The notes under the pieces are model-generated. The model made no database searches and was not told where the DNA came from. It worked only from the letters and a program-made list of their open reading frames with translations. From NCBI GenBank assembly GCA_963708735.1, contig CAVPTW010000035.1:1-64000 (forward strand): a stretch of DNA of 64,000 nt, written 5' to 3'. The position numbers were made by a program, and so were the translations under genes. This DNA comes from JAGPUQ01 sp963708735. Its GTDB lineage: Bacteria > Pseudomonadota > Gammaproteobacteria > Pseudomonadales > Porticoccaceae. This document shows positions 16,415 to 25,969 of the stretch, in pieces (positions within the stretch are counted from its first letter, which is position 1; every line of letters starts with the position of its first letter).

Positions 16415-17787
16415 CAGTGGTCATCCTTTTTTGGGGGCCGGCGCCAGCCGGGAATGTTGCGCTGCTTGCCACGACCGACGCCGAGATGGCCGGCGGGGAT
16501 GTCGGCGGTAATGGTGGAGCCCGCGCCCACAGTGGCGCCGGGGCCTATGGAAACCGGCGCGACCAGCGCGCTGTTGGAGCCGATAAAGGCGCCGGCGCCG
16601 ATCTCGGTGCGGTGCTTGGCGGCGCCGTCGTAATTGCAGGTAATGGTTCCCGCGCCCACGTTCACGTCTTCGCCCAACCGGGCATCGCCCACATAGGCGA
16701 GGTGGTTCGCCTTGCTGTTGCGACCGAACTCTGCCTGCTTGGTTTCGACGAAGTTACCGATCCGCGCCTGTTCGCCAATGCGCGTTCCCTCCCGCAACCG
16801 GGCGAAGGGGCCGACCTGGGCGCCAGCGGCGATGACGACCGGCCCTTCGATCACGGTGTGGGCCTTGATCAGGGTGCCGCAACCGATTTCCGCATCGCGC
16901 ATTACGCAGCCGGGCCCGATGCGGACGTTATCGCCCAGCGTCACGCGGCCCTCGAACACGCAGTTGATGTCGATGAAGACGTCGCGCCCGACACTCAGCT
17001 CGCCGCGGCAATCGAAGCGCGCCGGGTCCGCGAGCGTCGCCCCGGCGGCCATCAGGCGCTCGGCCAGCCGCAGCTGATAACGCCGCTCAAGGCCGGCGAG
17101 CTGGGCGCGGTCGTTGACGCCCTCGATCTCCGCCGGGCCGTCGGGATGGAAAGTCTGTATCACCGCACCCTCCGCCGCGGCGAGGGCGACGATGTCCGTC
17201 AGATAGTATTCGCCCTGCGCGTTTGCGTTGCCGACCCGGGCCAGCCAGGCGCGCAGCTTGCGCACCGGCATGGCCATGATCCCGGTGTTGATTTCGCTGA
17301 GGGTGCGCTGCGCAACGGTCGCGTCTTTTTCTTCGATGATTCCGGTCACGGCGCCGCAGCCATCACGCAGGATACGGCCATAGCCGGCGGGGTTATCGAG
17401 GTGCGCCGTCAACAGGGCCAGCGCGCCTTCGGCTGCGGATGCCACCATGGCTGTGAGCGTCGCCTGCTCGAGCAGCGGAACGTCACCGTAGACAATCAGC
17501 GCGGTCCCCTGATCGTCGAGTTCGGGCAGGGCCTGGCTCACCGCGTGTGCGGTGCCCAGCTGTTCGCGCTGCTCCACCCAGGAAACCGGGTAGCCGACAC
17601 AAGCTTGCTGCACGGCCGCCATGCCCGCCCCGACAACAACCCAGGTGCGCTGATCAGGCAGGCTTCGGGCGGTATCGAGGACATGGGCGAGCAGGGGCTT
17701 GCCGGCAAGGAGGTGGAGGACCTTGGGCAGGGCGGAGCGCATCCGGGTACCCTTGCCTGCGGCGAGCACGATGATCTGTGTCTGCAC
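16414..17787 (-). CDS. glmU: Bifunctional UDP-GlcNAc pyrophosphorylase/GlcN-1-P acetyltransferase
   Basis: The protein has 457 residues. The N-terminal nucleotidyltransferase domain carries LAAGKGTRMRSALPKVLH near residue 8, and GDVPLL lies further on. The C-terminal half (about 250-440) is a left-handed beta-helix of hexapeptide repeats that acetylates glucosamine-1-phosphate. Together the two halves make UDP-GlcNAc. The protein ends in a basic tail (RPPKKDDH). It lies between the ATP synthase operon and glmS on the same strand, as in Pseudomonas. The 134 bases between atpC and glmU may hold its own promoter, but I could not pick one confidently. Confidence 0.97.
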   Translation of the reverse strand: MQTQIIVLAAGKGTRMRSALPKVLHLLAGKPLLAHVLDTARSLPDQRTWVVVGAGMAAVQQACVGYPVSWVEQREQLGTAHAVSQALPELDDQGTALIVYGDVPLLEQATLTAMVASAAEGALALLTAHLDNPAGYGRILRDGCGAVTGIIEEKDATVAQRTLSEINTGIMAMPVRKLRAWLARVGNANAQGEYYLTDIVALAAAEGAVIQTFHPDGPAEIEGVNDRAQLAGLERRYQLRLAERLMAAGATLADPARFDCRGELSVGRDVFIDINCVFEGRVTLGDNVRIGPGCVMRDAEIGCGTLIKAHTVIEGPVVIAAGAQVGPFARLREGTRIGEQARIGNFVETKQAEFGRNSKANHLAYVGDARLGEDVNVGAGTITCNYDGAAKHRTEIGAGAFIGSNSALVAPVSIGPGATVGAGSTITADIPAGHLGVGRGKQRNIPGWRRPPKKDDH

Positions 17788-17921
17788 GATGACCCTGTGA
17801 AGTTCGCTACCGGGCGCAGTATAGCAGCGGGCTCAAAGACGCCACCGGGGCCGGCGGCAGGGATCGGGACAAAATCGCTGGTGGAATCCGCTGGCTGCAA
17901 GCTGCTGGTCCCGGCTCGGGA

Positions 17922-18353
17922 TCAGCCCGCGTGGCGAGCGCGGCGGCGCAACTCCTCGATGGTGCGCAAACGTGCAGCTGCCTCGCCCAAGCGGGAGAGT
18001 GCTTCCGAATATTCCATCTCGGAACCGCGATTTTGCAACTCCTGCTCGGCCTGACGCTTGGCCTCCAGCGCGGCGGCCTCATCGAGGTCGCTGGCGCGAT
18101 CACCGGCGTCGGCAAGGATAGTCACCAGATGGGGCTGGACTTCGAGAAAGCCGCCGGACAGAAAATAAATTTCTTCCTGGCCGCCCTGGCGTATCACACG
18201 CACCGGACCCGGCTTGATGCCGGTGAGCAAGGGCGTGTGGCCATAGGCGATACCCAACTCTCCCAGCGTGCCGGTCAGTACCAGCATTTCGACCGAACCC
18301 GAAAACATCGATTTCTCGGCGGTCACTATGTCGCAGTGAAACATCATGGCCAT
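17922..18353 (-). CDS. atpC: F1Fo ATP synthase epsilon subunit
   Basis: The protein has 143 residues. It is the central-stalk epsilon subunit, with an N-terminal beta-sandwich (MMFHCDIVTAEKSMFSGSVE, GELGIAYGHTPLLTGIKPG) and a C-terminal two-helix hairpin (EAAALEAKRQAEQELQNRG onward) that inhibits ATP hydrolysis. It is the last gene of the operon that runs from atpI, 27 bases after atpD. Confidence 0.96.
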   Translation of the reverse strand: MAMMFHCDIVTAEKSMFSGSVEMLVLTGTLGELGIAYGHTPLLTGIKPGPVRVIRQGGQEEIYFLSGGFLEVQPHLVTILADAGDRASDLDEAAALEAKRQAEQELQNRGSEMEYSEALSRLGEAAARLRTIEELRRRARHAG

Positions 18354-18380
18354 CGCTGGTTTACGCCCCGCCCACGGTGA

Positions 18381-19757
18381 TTAAAGGGATTTCGCTTTCT
18401 CGACTGCTTCTTCGATGGAGCCGACCATGTAGAAAGCCTGTTCGGGCAGATGGTCGTAATCGCCGTTGAGAATCCCCTTGAAGCTGGCAACCGTGTCCTT
18501 CAACGGCACATACTTGCCCGGGCTGCCGGTGAAGACTTCAGCCACGAAGAAAGGCTGCGACAGGAAGCGCTGGATTTTCCGAGCCCGATCCACCACCAGC
18601 TTGTCTTCCTCCGACAGTTCATCCATGCCGAGGATGGCGATGATGTCGCGCAGCTCCTTGTAACGCTGCAACACCGACTGCACGCCGCGCGCCACGTCGT
18701 AGTGATCCTTGCCGATCACCAGGGGATCCAGCAACCGCGAAGTGGAGTCAAGGGGATCCACTGCCGGATAAATCCCGAGCTCCGCGATCTGCCGTGACAA
18801 CACCAGGGTTGCATCCAGGTGCGCGAAGGTGGTGGCGGGGGAGGGGTCGGTGAGGTCATCCGCAGGCACATATACCGCCTGGAAGGAGGTAATGGAGCCG
18901 GTTTGCGTCGAGGTGATGCGCTCCTGCAATACGCCCATCTCGGCGGCGAGGGTCGGTTGATAGCCCACCGCCGACGGCATGCGGCCGAGCAAGGCCGACA
19001 CTTCGGTGCCGGCAAGCGTGTAGCGGTAGATGTTATCGACGAACATGAGAACGTCGCGGCCTTCGTCGCGGAAATATTCCGCCATGGTGAGGCCGGTCAG
19101 GGCGACGCGCAGACGGTTGCCCGGCGGCTCGTTCATCTGCCCGTACACCAGCGCCACTTTGTCGAGAACATTCGATTCCTTCATTTCATGATAGAAATCG
19201 TTACCTTCCCGGGTGCGCTCGCCGACGCCGGCGAACACGGAAAATCCGGAGTGCTCCATGGCGATGTTGCGGATCAGTTCCATGAGCGTCACGGTCTTGC
19301 CCACCCCGGCGCCGCCGAACAGGCCCACCTTGCCGCCCTTGGAGATCGGCATGATGAGGTCGATTACCTTGATGCCCGTTTCGAGCAGCTCAACGGCGGA
19401 GGACTGTTCTGCGTAGGTCGGCGCCGCACGGTGAATCGGCATCCGCGACTCGTGCTGGATCGGACCGGCCTCGTCGATGGGATTGCCGAGCACGTCCATG
19501 ATGCGGCCCAGGGTGCCCTGCCCGACGGGCACGGCGATGGGGCTGCCCGTGTTGCTGACGTTGAGGCCCCGGCTGACGCCCTCGGACGAACCCATGGCGA
19601 TGGTTCGCACCACGCCGTCGCCGAGTTGCTGCTGGACTTCGAGGGTAAGGCCCCGCTCGTCCACCAGCAGTGCATCATAGACATTGGGAACGCTGTCGCG
19701 CGGAAATTCAACGTCGATGACAGCACCGATGATCTGCACGATACGTCCGCTACTCAT
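18381..19757 (-). CDS. atpD: F1Fo ATP synthase beta subunit
   Basis: The protein has 458 residues and is the catalytic subunit of F1. The P-loop is GGAGVGKTV near residue 149, followed by GVGERTREGNDFY with the catalytic glutamate, and MNEPPGNRLRVALTGLTMAE. The sequence ALLGRMPSAVGYQPTLA is the conserved DELSEED-side region, and DELSEEDKLVV itself is present near 393. All residues expected for catalysis are intact. Confidence 0.98.
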   Translation of the reverse strand: MSSGRIVQIIGAVIDVEFPRDSVPNVYDALLVDERGLTLEVQQQLGDGVVRTIAMGSSEGVSRGLNVSNTGSPIAVPVGQGTLGRIMDVLGNPIDEAGPIQHESRMPIHRAAPTYAEQSSAVELLETGIKVIDLIMPISKGGKVGLFGGAGVGKTVTLMELIRNIAMEHSGFSVFAGVGERTREGNDFYHEMKESNVLDKVALVYGQMNEPPGNRLRVALTGLTMAEYFRDEGRDVLMFVDNIYRYTLAGTEVSALLGRMPSAVGYQPTLAAEMGVLQERITSTQTGSITSFQAVYVPADDLTDPSPATTFAHLDATLVLSRQIAELGIYPAVDPLDSTSRLLDPLVIGKDHYDVARGVQSVLQRYKELRDIIAILGMDELSEEDKLVVDRARKIQRFLSQPFFVAEVFTGSPGKYVPLKDTVASFKGILNGDYDHLPEQAFYMVGSIEEAVEKAKSL

Positions 19758-19806
19758 TTGCTATCCTCTCGCAATACGAAATATAGGTTGCCGATGCCAC
19801 ATCGGA

Positions 19807-20667
19807 TCAGACGGCGGCCGCGCCGCTGACGATCTCGGACAGTTCCTGGGTGATCGCCGCCTGCCGTGCCTTGTTGTACAGCAGCTCCAGCTCGTCAATC
19901 AGTGTGGAAGCGTTTTCGGTGGCATTTTTCATCGCCACCATCCGCGCGGCCTGCTCACAGGCCTTGTTCTCAACCACGCCCTGGTACACCTGGGACTCCA
20001 TATAGCGCGCGAGCAGCCCGTCGAGCAGCTCTTTGGCGTCGGGTTCGTACAGATAATCCCAGTGATGCTTCATCTTGTCGTCGCGCGCGGCGTCAAGCGG
20101 CAACAGTTGCTCCAGCGCGGGCTTCTGGGTCATGGTGTTGACGAACTTGTTGCTCGCAATAAACAGGCGATCGATACGCTTTTCGTCGTAACTGTCGAGC
20201 ATCACCTTGACGCTACCGATCAGCGTCTGCACCGACGGTTTGTCGCCGAGATCCCGCACGCTGGCGACGACGTTACCGCCATGGCTACCGAAAAATGCGC
20301 TGGCCTTGGCACCGATGGTGCAGACATCAATGCCGACGCCCTGCCGGTTCCATTCCGCCATGGCCTTCAGCGCCACTTTGAACAGATTGATGTTGAGACC
20401 GCCGCAAAGGCCGCGATCGGTCGAAACCAGAATGAACCCGACGCGCTTCACTTCGCGCACCGCCATGTACTGGTGGCGATACTCCGGCGATGCGTTGGCG
20501 ATATGCCCCACCACATCGCGAATACGCTCGGCATAGGGCTTGCCGAGCGCCATCTGATCCTGGGCGCGACGCATCTTGCTCGCCGCGACCATCTCCATGG
20601 CGCTGGTGATCTTCTGCGTACTTTTGACGCTCGTGATCTTGGTCTTGACTTCTTTTCCAACGGCCAT
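19807..20667 (-). CDS. atpG: F1Fo ATP synthase gamma subunit
   Basis: The protein has 286 residues and is the rotating central shaft of F1. The N-terminal helix begins MAVGKEVKTKITSVKSTQKI and the C-terminal helix carries MVAMKNATENASTLIDELEL, the two ends that form the coiled-coil rotor. Length and both termini match the family. Confidence 0.97.
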   Translation of the reverse strand: MAVGKEVKTKITSVKSTQKITSAMEMVAASKMRRAQDQMALGKPYAERIRDVVGHIANASPEYRHQYMAVREVKRVGFILVSTDRGLCGGLNINLFKVALKAMAEWNRQGVGIDVCTIGAKASAFFGSHGGNVVASVRDLGDKPSVQTLIGSVKVMLDSYDEKRIDRLFIASNKFVNTMTQKPALEQLLPLDAARDDKMKHHWDYLYEPDAKELLDGLLARYMESQVYQGVVENKACEQAARMVAMKNATENASTLIDELELLYNKARQAAITQELSEIVSGAAAV

Positions 20668-20696
20668 CGCGTTTAGTTTCCCGGCGCTCTAGGTGT

Positions 20697-22241
20697 TTAC
20701 CAGGTTTGGGTGGCGACGAATTTATCGAGCGCCGCCTTGAAGCCGCCCTCGATCTCGTCGTTCCAGTCGCCCTTGGCATCGACACGCTCGATCAGGTCCG
20801 CGTGCTCCGCTTTCATGTAGGCGAGCAGCGCCGTCTCGAAGGCGCCGACCTTGCTCACCTCGACGCTCTTCAGATAGCCCTGGTTCGCGGCGTAAAGAAC
20901 GACCCCCATTTCGGCCACGCTCATCGGCGAGTACTGAGCCTGCTTCATCAGTTCGGTGACGCGCTGTCCGTGCTCCAGTTGCGATCGGGTCGCCTCATCG
21001 AGATCGGACGCAAACTGCGAGAACGCGGCCAGTTCGCGGTACTGCGCCAGCGCGAGCCGAATCCCGCCACCCAGTTTCTTGATGATCTTAGTCTGCGCGG
21101 AGCCGCCCACCCGGGAGACCGACAACCCGGCGTTCATCGCCGGACGAATACCGGAGTTGAACAGATCGGTCTCGACGAAAATCTGACCGTCAGTGATCGA
21201 AATCACGTTGGTCGGCACGAAAGCCGAAACATCACCGGCCTGGGTTTCGATGATCGGCAACGCGGTCAGGGAACCGGTGCGGCCTTTCACTTCACCTTTG
21301 GTGAACTTCTCGACATAGTCGGCATTGACGCGCGCGGCGCGCTCAAGCAACCGGGAGTGCAGATAGAACACGTCACCAGGATAGGCTTCGCGACCGGGCG
21401 GACGCCGCAACAGCAGGGAGATCTGGCGATAGGCCCAGGCCTGCTTGGTCAGATCGTCATAGATGATCAGGGCATCCTGGCCGCGGTCGCGATAGTACTC
21501 GCCCATGGTGCAACCGGCGTACGGCGCGAGAAACTGCATGGATGCCGGATCGGATGCCGTTGCCGCCACCACGATGGTGTGGGCCATGGCTCCGTGCTCT
21601 TCGAGCTTGCGCACGACGTTGGCGACAGTCGAGGACTTCTGACCGATCGCAACATAGATACATTTGATGCCGGTGTTTTTCTGATTGATGATCGCGTCGA
21701 TCGCGATCGCGGTCTTGCCGATCTGGCGATCGCCGATAATCAGCTCGCGCTGCCCGCGACCAACCGGGACCATGGCATCGATGGCTTTGAGCCCGGTTTG
21801 CACCGGCTGGTCGACCGATTGCCGCTCGATAACCCCGGGTGCGACTTTTTCCAGGGCATCCGTCAGTTTCGCATTTATGGGGCCGCGGCCATCAATTGGA
21901 TTGCCCAGCGCATCCACCACCCGGCCTTCCAGCTCGGGGCCGATGGGCACTTCCAGAATGCGCCCGGTGCAGCGCGCCTTCTGGCCTTCCGCCAGACCCA
22001 GATAGTCGCCGAGAATCACGGCGCCGACCGAATCGCGCTCGAGGTTGAGCGCCATCCCGTAAAGACCGCCGTCGAATGCGATCATTTCGCCGTACATCAC
22101 GCTGCGCAAGCCGTGGATGCGCACGATGCCGTCGGACACCGAGACGATCGTCCCCTCGTCCTGCGCTTCGGCGGCCACATCGAGGCGTTCGATCCTCTGC
22201 CTGATCAGTTCGCTGATTTCAGACGGATTCAATTGCTGCAT
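20697..22241 (-). CDS. atpA: F1Fo ATP synthase alpha subunit
   Basis: The protein has 514 residues. It is the non-catalytic nucleotide-binding subunit of F1. Its P-loop reads GDRQIGKTA, with Ile where Thr is usual (GDRQTGKT), a conservative change. The arginine finger region (SVSRVGGSAQ) and the N-terminus (MQQLNPSEISELIRQRIE) match the family. It starts 18 bases downstream of atpH. Confidence 0.98.
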   Translation of the reverse strand: MQQLNPSEISELIRQRIERLDVAAEAQDEGTIVSVSDGIVRIHGLRSVMYGEMIAFDGGLYGMALNLERDSVGAVILGDYLGLAEGQKARCTGRILEVPIGPELEGRVVDALGNPIDGRGPINAKLTDALEKVAPGVIERQSVDQPVQTGLKAIDAMVPVGRGQRELIIGDRQIGKTAIAIDAIINQKNTGIKCIYVAIGQKSSTVANVVRKLEEHGAMAHTIVVAATASDPASMQFLAPYAGCTMGEYYRDRGQDALIIYDDLTKQAWAYRQISLLLRRPPGREAYPGDVFYLHSRLLERAARVNADYVEKFTKGEVKGRTGSLTALPIIETQAGDVSAFVPTNVISITDGQIFVETDLFNSGIRPAMNAGLSVSRVGGSAQTKIIKKLGGGIRLALAQYRELAAFSQFASDLDEATRSQLEHGQRVTELMKQAQYSPMSVAEMGVVLYAANQGYLKSVEVSKVGAFETALLAYMKAEHADLIERVDAKGDWNDEIEGGFKAALDKFVATQTW

Positions 22242-22259
22242 GTCGTGATTCCTCGATTC

Positions 22260-22796
22260 CTAGGAAAGTAGTGCATCGGCGAGCTTGTTGAGACGTCCGC
22301 GCAGCGACCCGTCGATTACCGTGTCGCCCGCCCGGATCACCGCGCCGCCCAGCAGCGTCGGATCGATGGTGACCGCGACGCGGACGTCACGGCCCAGGCG
22401 CTTGCCAAGTGCCGCCGTCAACCGCGCGCGCAACGCCTCGCTCAGTGGCGCCGCCGTGATGACATCCACATCGATGGTGCGTTCCAGATTTGCTTTGAGC
22501 GCCTGGAATTGTTCGTGGACAGCCGGCAGTAGCAGCAGCCGATGGTTGTCTGCCATCACCTGCAAAAAATTCTGCACCCCGCCACTCAGGGATCCGTCGC
22601 ACAATTCGAGCAACAGCGCGACTCGCTGCGGACCCGCATGGGCCGGCGAACGGAGCAGCACCGCTATCTTTTCGTCTTCGCACAGTGCCGCCAGCAGCCC
22701 GAGGGACTGCGACCAAGGCTCCACTGCGCTTTCGGCAACGGCATATTCAAATGCGGCGTTGGCGTAAGGTCGGGCGAGGGTGCTGTGTTCAGCCAT
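22260..22796 (-). CDS. atpH: F1Fo ATP synthase delta subunit
   Basis: The protein has 178 residues and is the peripheral-stalk delta subunit that ties F1 to the b-subunit stalk. The N-terminus TLARPYANAAFEYAVAE and the C-terminal DPTLLGGAVIRAGDTVIDGS motif are diagnostic for AtpH. Confidence 0.96.
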   Translation of the reverse strand: MAEHSTLARPYANAAFEYAVAESAVEPWSQSLGLLAALCEDEKIAVLLRSPAHAGPQRVALLLELCDGSLSGGVQNFLQVMADNHRLLLLPAVHEQFQALKANLERTIDVDVITAAPLSEALRARLTAALGKRLGRDVRVAVTIDPTLLGGAVIRAGDTVIDGSLRGRLNKLADALLS

Positions 22797-22805
22797 GGTC
22801 GTTTC

Positions 22806-23276
22806 CTACAGCTGCGCTGCAAGGCTGTCCACCAGCTCGCTGTTGGCCGCCTCCCCAACCGAACGCTGCAGAATTTGTTCCGCGCCGGCAATGGCAAGCT
22901 GGGCGACCTTGCTGCGCAGCTCTTCCTTGGCACGATTGAACTCGCGCTCGATTTCAGCCTCTGCTGCGACCAGCAGACGCTCACCTTCCTCGCGGGCCTT
23001 TTGCTTGGCGTCTTCGATGAGGACACCGGCCTGCTTGCGCGCCTGCTCGATAATTCCCGCCGCTTCCTGTTTGGCCAGGCGCAATTGATCGGTTGCCTTG
23101 TCCTGCGCCAGCGCCAGATCACGCACCGCGCGGTCGGCTGCCGCCAGGCCATCCGCTATCCTGCTTTCCCGTGTGGCCATGGCATTGATGATCGGCGGCC
23201 AGATGTACTTCGCACAGAACCACACGAAGATGGCAAACGAGATTACCTGCCCGATGATGGTCAAATTGATATTCAC
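22806..23276 (-). CDS. atpF: F1Fo ATP synthase b subunit
   Basis: The protein has 156 residues. It has one N-terminal membrane helix (LTIIGQVISFAIFVWFCAKY) and then a long alanine/glutamate-rich coiled coil, the b-subunit stator stalk. It is the usual length for a gammaproteobacterial b subunit, and a single copy is present, so the stalk is probably a homodimer. Confidence 0.96.
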   Translation of the reverse strand: MNINLTIIGQVISFAIFVWFCAKYIWPPIINAMATRESRIADGLAAADRAVRDLALAQDKATDQLRLAKQEAAGIIEQARKQAGVLIEDAKQKAREEGERLLVAAEAEIEREFNRAKEELRSKVAQLAIAGAEQILQRSVGEAANSELVDSLAAQL

Positions 23277-23316
23277 AGCGACACCCTCGATTCTGTACTG
23301 GTGTTATGGCCAGGAA

Positions 23317-23553
23317 TCAACCACCAGCTACGGCGAACAGCAGGAAAAGGCCAATACCAACGCCGATCATGGGCACCGCATCCACCAGCCCCATCACGAC
23401 GAAGAACTGGGTCCGCAGCAACGGAATCAGCTCCGGCTGACGGGCCGCGCCTTCGAGAAATTTTCCGCCCAACAGGGCAACGCCGATCGCGGCACCCACT
23501 GCGCCAAGACCCATTACCAGTGCGCCAGCCAGATATATCAGTGCATTTTCCAT
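23317..23553 (-). CDS. atpE: F1Fo ATP synthase c subunit
   Basis: The protein has 78 residues when started at 23553, where GGAG lies seven bases upstream; a longer frame from 23565 starts four codons earlier and contains that GGAG. Two hydrophobic helices form the hairpin of the c ring, joined by the polar loop ARQPEL. The ion-carrying carboxylate is Asp in LVDAVPMIG, and the sodium-binding residues of Na+-ATPases are not apparent, so a proton-driven enzyme is expected. Confidence 0.96.
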   Translation of the reverse strand: MENALIYLAGALVMGLGAVGAAIGVALLGGKFLEGAARQPELIPLLRTQFFVVMGLVDAVPMIGVGIGLFLLFAVAGG

Positions 23554-23601
23554 GTTTCGCTCCATGTGGTGTCGTTGAACGTGGGTTGGTGGTTGTATTG
23601 G

Positions 23602-24435
23602 TCAGTGCTCTTCTACTGCAAAGGCCGCCGAAAGATAAACAATGGTCAGCACCATGAAAATGAAGGCCTGCAGAAAAATAATTAGGATGTGGAATATCGC
23701 CCAAGGCACCGATAGCGCCCACTGTCCCCACCAGGGCAGTAGTGCGATCAGGATGAAGATCATCTCCCCGGCGTAGAGGTTGCCGAACAGCCGCAACCCC
23801 AGGGAGAGCGGCTTGGCGAGCAGGGTCACGGATTCAAGGATCAGGTTGACCGGCAGGCCAAGCTTGCCGAACGGGTGGAAAGATAATTCGGCAGCAAAAC
23901 CGCCCAGTCCCTTTTGCTTGACGCTATAAAACACCACCAGAGCAAACACGCTGAGCGCAAGCCCCATGGTGATATTGACGTCGGTGGACGGAACCACCTT
24001 GAGGTGGTGGACGCCCGCCAACTGGGCCAGCCCTGGAATGAAATCCACCGGCACCAAGTCCATCACGTTCATCAGGAACACCCATACGAAGATGGTCAGC
24101 GCCAACGGCCCGATCATCCTGCTGTCATGGGTGAACATGGTCTTGATGTTGTTGTTGACGAACTCGAGAGCAATTTCGATCAGATTCTGCCGACGGCTGG
24201 GAACACCAGCGGTCACTTTGCGGGCCACCAGCCAGAACAAGGTCAAAAAGAGGGCGCCGAGGGCTATCGAGAAACCAAGCGTGTCGAGATTTATGGACCA
24301 GAATCCCATCTGGGCAATCTCTTCGCCGCTGTGGGCGATACCCCAGGTACCATCCACATGGCGCCCGAATGTGAGATTGGTCAGGTGGTGGGCGATGTAC
24401 TCCTCCGAAGAGTGTGCGCCGCTTTCTGATGCCAT
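23602..24435 (-). CDS. atpB: F1Fo ATP synthase a subunit
   Basis: The protein has 277 residues with five or six membrane helices. The essential arginine of the proton channel lies in SLGLRLFGNLYAGE. The C-terminus FIFMVLTIVYLSAAF is typical. The N-terminus (MASESGAHSSEEYIAHHLTN) faces the periplasm. It lies between atpI and atpE. Confidence 0.97.
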   Translation of the reverse strand: MASESGAHSSEEYIAHHLTNLTFGRHVDGTWGIAHSGEEIAQMGFWSINLDTLGFSIALGALFLTLFWLVARKVTAGVPSRRQNLIEIALEFVNNNIKTMFTHDSRMIGPLALTIFVWVFLMNVMDLVPVDFIPGLAQLAGVHHLKVVPSTDVNITMGLALSVFALVVFYSVKQKGLGGFAAELSFHPFGKLGLPVNLILESVTLLAKPLSLGLRLFGNLYAGEMIFILIALLPWWGQWALSVPWAIFHILIIFLQAFIFMVLTIVYLSAAFAVEEH

Positions 24436-24506
24436 AGGTCAAATTCCCAACAGGTCGGGTTGTTCAACGGGAACCGGTCCACGATGGGCCCAAGACACCG
24501 CCGTTA

Positions 24507-24947
24507 CTAAAATTTGCTGCTCGTGACTGCCGGCACCACCCACTGTGCCGTCAGCGTAGCGGCGAAGACGCCAAAGAGCAGCAGCGTGTTCGGCCCGGTC
24601 AATTCCGGGGCGCAGCAGTGGGATATCAACACAAAACCCACTGCAACTACGACAAACTTTCCTATTTCGCCTACATAAAAGGCCACCACCACCGCGCCCG
24701 CAGACCGCCCGCGGGCCGACATCAAGCTGATCAGTCCGAAAACCGCACTGGCCGCCAGCGCGACTGATCCCCCCATCAGGACGGCGAGCGCCGACATCGG
24801 ACTCCACCATAGCGCAACCAGGGAGCCGGTCGCGACCACCGCCAATTGCAGCCGAATGACCCGGATCAAGAGGGTCTGTTGGTCACTCCGTGGCCGCTTG
24901 ATCGCCGGCAGCATCCTGGACACCAATGGTTCTTTGATCGGCAGCAA
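24507..24947 (-). CDS. atpI: ATP synthase protein I
   Basis: The protein has 146 residues from a TTG at 24947 or 135 from the ATG at 24914; neither start has a strong ribosome binding site. Four hydrophobic segments are seen, including VVATGSLVALWWSPMSALAV and FGVFAATLTAQWVVPAV. AtpI helps assemble the c ring and is not part of the finished enzyme. It is the first gene of the atp operon, and the terminator at 25038-25063 separates it from parB. Confidence 0.88.
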   Translation of the reverse strand: MLPIKEPLVSRMLPAIKRPRSDQQTLLIRVIRLQLAVVATGSLVALWWSPMSALAVLMGGSVALAASAVFGLISLMSARGRSAGAVVVAFYVGEIGKFVVVAVGFVLISHCCAPELTGPNTLLLFGVFAATLTAQWVVPAVTSSKF

Positions 24948-25037
24948 ATTTGGCTCTATGTAAAACCGGCACTCCCCGAAACGCCAAGGTGGCGAAAGCG
25001 GGGCGCATTATAGTCAGGGGTGTCGGATGAGACAACG

Positions 25038-25063
25038 CAAAAACGATCCGGCATCAGCCGGAT
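25038..25063 (-). terminator. Rho-independent terminator after parB
   Basis: ATCCGGC at 25046-25052, a 4-base loop and GCCGGAT form a perfect 7-bp stem. Read on the minus strand it is followed by a run of five T (complement of A at 25039-25043). It lies 34 bases past the parB stop and ends the mnmG-rsmG-parA-parB transcript before the atp operon. Confidence 0.75.
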
Positions 25064-25096
25064 ACTCCCCTACCTGCGATTCCAGGGAGTCTCCGG

Positions 25097-25969
25097 TCAC
25101 CGGATGCGCTCCAGGATGCCTTCCAGCACCTCGAGATTGGTGTAGTGAATCACTAGTCGGCCACTGCCGCTGCTGCCGTGCCGCACATCGACGGCGGTAC
25201 CCAACCGGTTTGAGAGATCTTCTTCCAGGCGGGCAATATCGGCGTCCGGGCGTGCCGCGATGCTCCTGGTGTCAGGGAGTGGCCACTTGCGCGCCAAGGC
25301 TTCGGTCTGGCGAACGGTGAGCCCACCGGCGACCACTCGGCGGGCTGCTGCCAGCTGGTCGGCAGGTTGCAGCGGGAGCAGCGCGCGGGCGTGGCCCATT
25401 TCGAGATCGCCACGCGCCAGCAACTCCTGTACTTCCGGCGCCAGTTTTACCAAACGCATCAGGTTCGCAACCGCGGCGCGCGACTTGCCGACCGCGGTCG
25501 CTACCTGTTGCTGATTGAGGCCGAACTCATCCTGTAGCCGGACCAGGGCGACGGCCTCTTCCATGGCATTGAGGTCCTCGCGCTGGATGTTTTCGATGAG
25601 TGCCAGCGCCAGCGCGGTTTCGTCGTCGACAACCTTCAGCAACACCGGCACTTCGTGAAGACCCGCTAGCTGTGCCGCGCGCCAGCGGCGTTCGCCGGCG
25701 ATGATCTCGTAGTCCTCGCCTTCCAGCCGGCGCACCACCAGTGGCTGCATCAGCCCCTGATGGCGGATGGATTCGGCCAGTTGCTCCAGCGCTTCCGGGT
25801 CCATATCCCGGCGCGGCTGGTAGCGCCCGCGCCGGAGCCGGTCGATGGGCAGGGTGCGGTACTCGGTTTCCGGCGCGCTGGCGGGGGCGGTAACGGTACC
25901 GACATCCTTCGCACCGCTGCCAAGCAGGGCTTCGAGACCACGTCCAAGCCCTTTGCGGCCTCCGCTCAC
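25097..25969 (-). CDS. parB: Chromosome partitioning protein ParB
   Basis: The protein has 290 residues. The N-terminus (KGLGRGLEALLG) stimulates the ParA ATPase, the ParB/Srx box is GERRWRAAQLAGL near 92-104 (CTP-binding clamp domain), and a helix-turn-helix follows (LNQQQVATAVGKSRAAVANL) that reads parS. The C-terminus dimerises. It binds parS, for which a perfect copy lies in recF 11 kb away, spreads as a sliding clamp and organises the origin. It starts with GTG overlapping the parA stop by four bases. Confidence 0.96.
   Translation of the reverse strand: MSGGRKGLGRGLEALLGSGAKDVGTVTAPASAPETEYRTLPIDRLRRGRYQPRRDMDPEALEQLAESIRHQGLMQPLVVRRLEGEDYEIIAGERRWRAAQLAGLHEVPVLLKVVDDETALALALIENIQREDLNAMEEAVALVRLQDEFGLNQQQVATAVGKSRAAVANLMRLVKLAPEVQELLARGDLEMGHARALLPLQPADQLAAARRVVAGGLTVRQTEALARKWPLPDTRSIAARPDADIARLEEDLSNRLGTAVDVRHGSSGSGRLVIHYTNLEVLEGILERIR

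Noticed and set aside
16417..18054. Long plus-strand open frame (545 codons) opposite glmU
   Set aside because: It lies antisense to a certain gene and has no recognisable domain.
20706..22271. Long plus-strand open frame (521 codons) opposite atpA
   Set aside because: It is an antisense shadow of atpA.
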